DNA of 7,647 nucleotides, taken from the NCBI GenBank assembly GCA_030950965.1, contig JAUZQP010000162.1, positions 1 to 7,647 of the forward strand. Reading direction: 5' to 3'. A program made the translations under genes and the position numbers. The stretch comes from Mariprofundaceae bacterium (GTDB lineage: Bacteria > Pseudomonadota > Zetaproteobacteria > Mariprofundales > Mariprofundaceae). The notes under the pieces were generated by a model. That model searched no databases. It saw only the letters and a list, made by a program, of their open reading frames with translations, and was not told where the DNA came from. Every line of letters begins with the position of its first letter. The stretch's first letter is position 1. Positions 6,128 through 7,647 of this stretch are shown piece by piece.

Positions 6128-6197
6128 GGGCACCCACAAGGGATGCCCTACGGCAGGTAATGCATGGGATATTGTAGGGGGCTCCTTGTGGGCACCC
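6128..6197. repeat. Inverted pair of REP sequences (REPIN/BIME-like) with GTAG heads
   Basis: The minus-strand REP at 6128-6151 reads, on the minus strand, GTAG then GGCATCCC-TTGT-GGGTGCCC. The plus-strand REP at 6174-6197 reads GTAG then GGGGCTCC-TTGT-GGGCACCC. Each is a short palindrome headed by the GTAG tetranucleotide that typifies REP sequences mobilised by RAYT (Y1 Tnp REP) transposases. The two copies are convergent, with a 22-base spacer (6152-6173), and the outer arms also pair with each other across CCCACAAGG/CCTTGTGGG. The pair may affect mRNA ends after valS, but there is no T-tract. No RAYT gene is in the window. Confidence 0.8.
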
Positions 6198-6236
6198 ATT
6201 CCCCATAGTGTGTAACCTCATGTTAAGGAGATAGTA

Positions 6237-6983
6237 ATGGCACAGCAGAGTCATGAAGTGGACTATGAATTGATCGGTCACGGTCAGATGGTGGAGGTAG
6301 AGCTCGATCCTGGTGAGACAGTGATTGCCGAAGCAGGCGCGATGACGTGGATGGATCAGGATGTTGCTTTTGAGGCGCGCATGGGCGATGGCTCGGAAGG
6401 TGGCATGTTAGGCAAGCTGTTTGGCGCGGGTAAGCGTATGCTGACAGGGGAGTCGCTGTTTCTTACCCATTTCACCAACGAAGGTTCGGGCAAGCAGCGA
6501 GTAGGATTCTCGGCGGCATACCCTGGCACGGTGCTGCCTGTGGACTTGTCCACGATTGGCGGTGAACTGTTGTGTCAAAAAGATTCGTTTTTGTGTGCTG
6601 CTAAAGGTACGCGTATGGGTATTGCTTTTAGTAAACGCTTGGGAGCAGGTTTTTTTGGCGGTGAGGGCTTTATTTTACAACGCTTGGAAGGCGATGGTTT
6701 GGCGTTTATTCATGCGGGTGGTGCTTTGGTACGTAAGGAGTTGCGCGGCGAAACCTTGCGTGTAGATACGGGTTGCTTGGTGGCGATGACGGCGGGCATT
6801 GATTATGATATTGGTTTAGCTGGCGGTCTGAAGTCCATGCTGTTTGCCGGTGAAGGTATGGTGCTGGCGAAGTTGTCGGGTCACGGCACGGTTTGGGTGC
6901 AAAGCCTGCCTTTCTCACGGATGGCAGATCGTGTGTTGGCGTGTGCGCCTTCCGTTGGCGGACGCGAGCAAGGGGAAGATTGA
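6237..6983 (+). CDS. AIM24 / TIGR00266 family protein
   Basis: The protein has 248 residues, starting at ATG 6237 behind a strong AAGGAG (6225-6230) with a 6-base spacer. It has the Gly-rich, beta-sheet pattern of this family: an early PGETVIAEAGAMTWMD (25-40), a Gly-rich segment around 50-72 (GDGSEGGMLGKLFGAGKRM), LFLTHFTNEG (74-83), a characteristic GAGFFGGEGFILQRLEGDG (136-154), a second similar AGEGMVLAKLSGHG (204-217), and VWVQSLPFSRMAD (219-231). The yeast mitochondrial relative Aim24 is linked to inner-membrane organisation; the bacterial role is unknown and no catalytic residues are apparent. There is no signal peptide or membrane helix, so it is probably cytosolic. Its TGA overlaps the ATG of the rsuA-like gene (TGATG), so the two are likely coupled. 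The final eight or so residues are polar and probably disordered. Confidence 0.93.
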   Translation: MAQQSHEVDYELIGHGQMVEVELDPGETVIAEAGAMTWMDQDVAFEARMGDGSEGGMLGKLFGAGKRMLTGESLFLTHFTNEGSGKQRVGFSAAYPGTVLPVDLSTIGGELLCQKDSFLCAAKGTRMGIAFSKRLGAGFFGGEGFILQRLEGDGLAFIHAGGALVRKELRGETLRVDTGCLVAMTAGIDYDIGLAGGLKSMLFAGEGMVLAKLSGHGTVWVQSLPFSRMADRVLACAPSVGGREQGED

Positions 6984-7647
6984 TGGCAGAAGAACGCTTG
7001 GATCGTTTATTGTCCCGTTTGGGTTATGGCTCGCGTCGCGATGTCGGTTATTGGATTCAGAGCGGCTGGATCGAAGTGGCAGGTAAACCAGCTAAAGGTA
7101 CGAATCAAAAAGTCTCTGCGGACGATGTCTTATTAGAAGGCAAGGCGCTGGATCACCCTGATGGCTTGACTATCATCTACCACAAGCCGCTGGATAAAGT
7201 GTGCTCGCGCAAAGAAGAGGGCGGGCTGGTCTTTGAGGACTTCCCTGAGCGTTGGTTAGATCGTAAACCGCCGTTTAATAGTGTGGGACGTTTGGATAAA
7301 GATACCGCTGGTTTATTGATTTTCACCGATGATGGGCAGTTGAATCACCGTTTGACCAGCCCTAAGCATAACATCAGCAAAACCTACGATGTGCAGTTGG
7401 CGCGTCCGATGGCAGATGATGTGGTAGAACGTATGGCGAGTGGTGCATTGATGCTGGAAGCTGATGACCGTCCTTGCTTGCCTGCCGAACTGACGGTGGT
7501 GGATGAACGTCATGCCCAGCTTGTCCTGCACGAAGGGCGTTACCATCAAGTGCGGCGCATGTTTGCGGCTTTGGGTAATCATGTCGAAGGTTTGACGCGC
7601 ACCCATATTGGGCGCTTGGCGTTAGCGGACACGGGCTTGGAAACAGG
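6983..7647 (+). CDS. rsuA: 16S rRNA pseudouridine synthase, RsuA family (3' end outside window)
   Basis: The frame starts at ATG 6983, inside the stop of the previous gene, and stays open to the window edge, giving 221 residues. E. coli RsuA has 231, so only about ten residues are missing. An S4-type RNA-binding domain occupies about 1-55 (ERLDRLLSRLGYGSRRDV and a GWIEVAGK-like strand). The catalytic domain has VGRLDKDTAGLLIFTDDG (101-118) with Asp105 as the expected catalytic nucleophile, then HRLTSPKHNISKTYDV (122-137) and GRYHQVRRMFAALGNHV (185-201), all close to RsuA. RsuA converts U516 of 16S rRNA to pseudouridine. The RsuA/RluE/RluF group shares these motifs; the SPKH-x-KTY stretch, the NHV and the length favour RsuA. 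Upstream coupling to an AIM24 gene gives no functional clue. Confidence 0.9.
   Translation, partial: MAEERLDRLLSRLGYGSRRDVGYWIQSGWIEVAGKPAKGTNQKVSADDVLLEGKALDHPDGLTIIYHKPLDKVCSRKEEGGLVFEDFPERWLDRKPPFNSVGRLDKDTAGLLIFTDDGQLNHRLTSPKHNISKTYDVQLARPMADDVVERMASGALMLEADDRPCLPAELTVVDERHAQLVLHEGRYHQVRRMFAALGNHVEGLTRTHIGRLALADTGLET

Noticed and set aside
6033..6215. Plus-strand open frame of 60 residues between the palindromic element and the AIM24 gene
   Set aside because: It runs through the REP pair in a frame different from the relic gene, has no ribosome site, and resembles nothing.
1..7647. CRISPR array, tRNA, rRNA or complete insertion sequence
   Set aside because: I saw no regularly spaced direct repeats, no tRNA-like cloverleaf or rRNA segment, and no transposase reading frame on either strand.

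Overview
The window looks like chromosomal DNA of a gammaproteobacterium of about 48-50% GC. The evidence is a gammaproteobacterial-type ribosomal protein S20 with a non-ATG start, a valS gene, and an RsuA-type 16S rRNA pseudouridine synthase closely resembling the E. coli enzyme. A sulfur-oxidising lineage such as Thiotrichales would fit, but this is only an impression and cannot be proved from the sequence. All recognised genes are on the + strand.

Layout. (1) Positions 1-2016 are an accessory block: the C-terminus of an unrecognised protein, a 100-residue protein with a phospholipase A2-like CCxxHD motif, and a 515-residue AAA-ATPase-like/PD-(D/E)XK nuclease-like protein. The three are tightly packed and probably form one operon. 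(2) Positions 2017-2720 hold rpsT with a good sigma70-type promoter and a strong intrinsic terminator. (3) Positions 2766-5832 hold a small acidic hypothetical gene followed by valS. (4) Positions 5833-6236 are a 404-base stretch with no intact gene. It contains a C-terminal gene remnant split by a palindromic element, then a REP pair. (5) Positions 6237-7647 hold an AIM24/TIGR00266 family gene overlapping an rsuA-like gene that runs off the end of the window.

The most striking content is a set of short palindromic, apparently non-autonomous mobile elements at gene borders. A 121-bp element (2525-2645) has GTAA-starting inverted repeats and a perfect 8-bp duplication, CTGGCGTA; both are hallmarks of the IS66 family. 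It sits exactly inside the rpsT stop codon: its first base turns TAA into TAG, so the protein is unchanged. A 161-bp element (5863-6023) lies between two TTAA tetranucleotides. Removing it with one TTAA restores a reading frame that looks like the C-terminus of an AlbA_2/ATP-binding regulator. A 109-bp inverted-repeat element (2044-2152) lies between an imperfect direct repeat, and an inverted REP pair with GTAG heads lies at 6128-6197. No transposase is encoded here, so any mobility would have to be supplied from elsewhere.

Functionally, rpsT, valS and rsuA all serve translation. The first block may be a small accessory module with a predicted lipase-like and a predicted nuclease-like protein, but no function for it is demonstrated.
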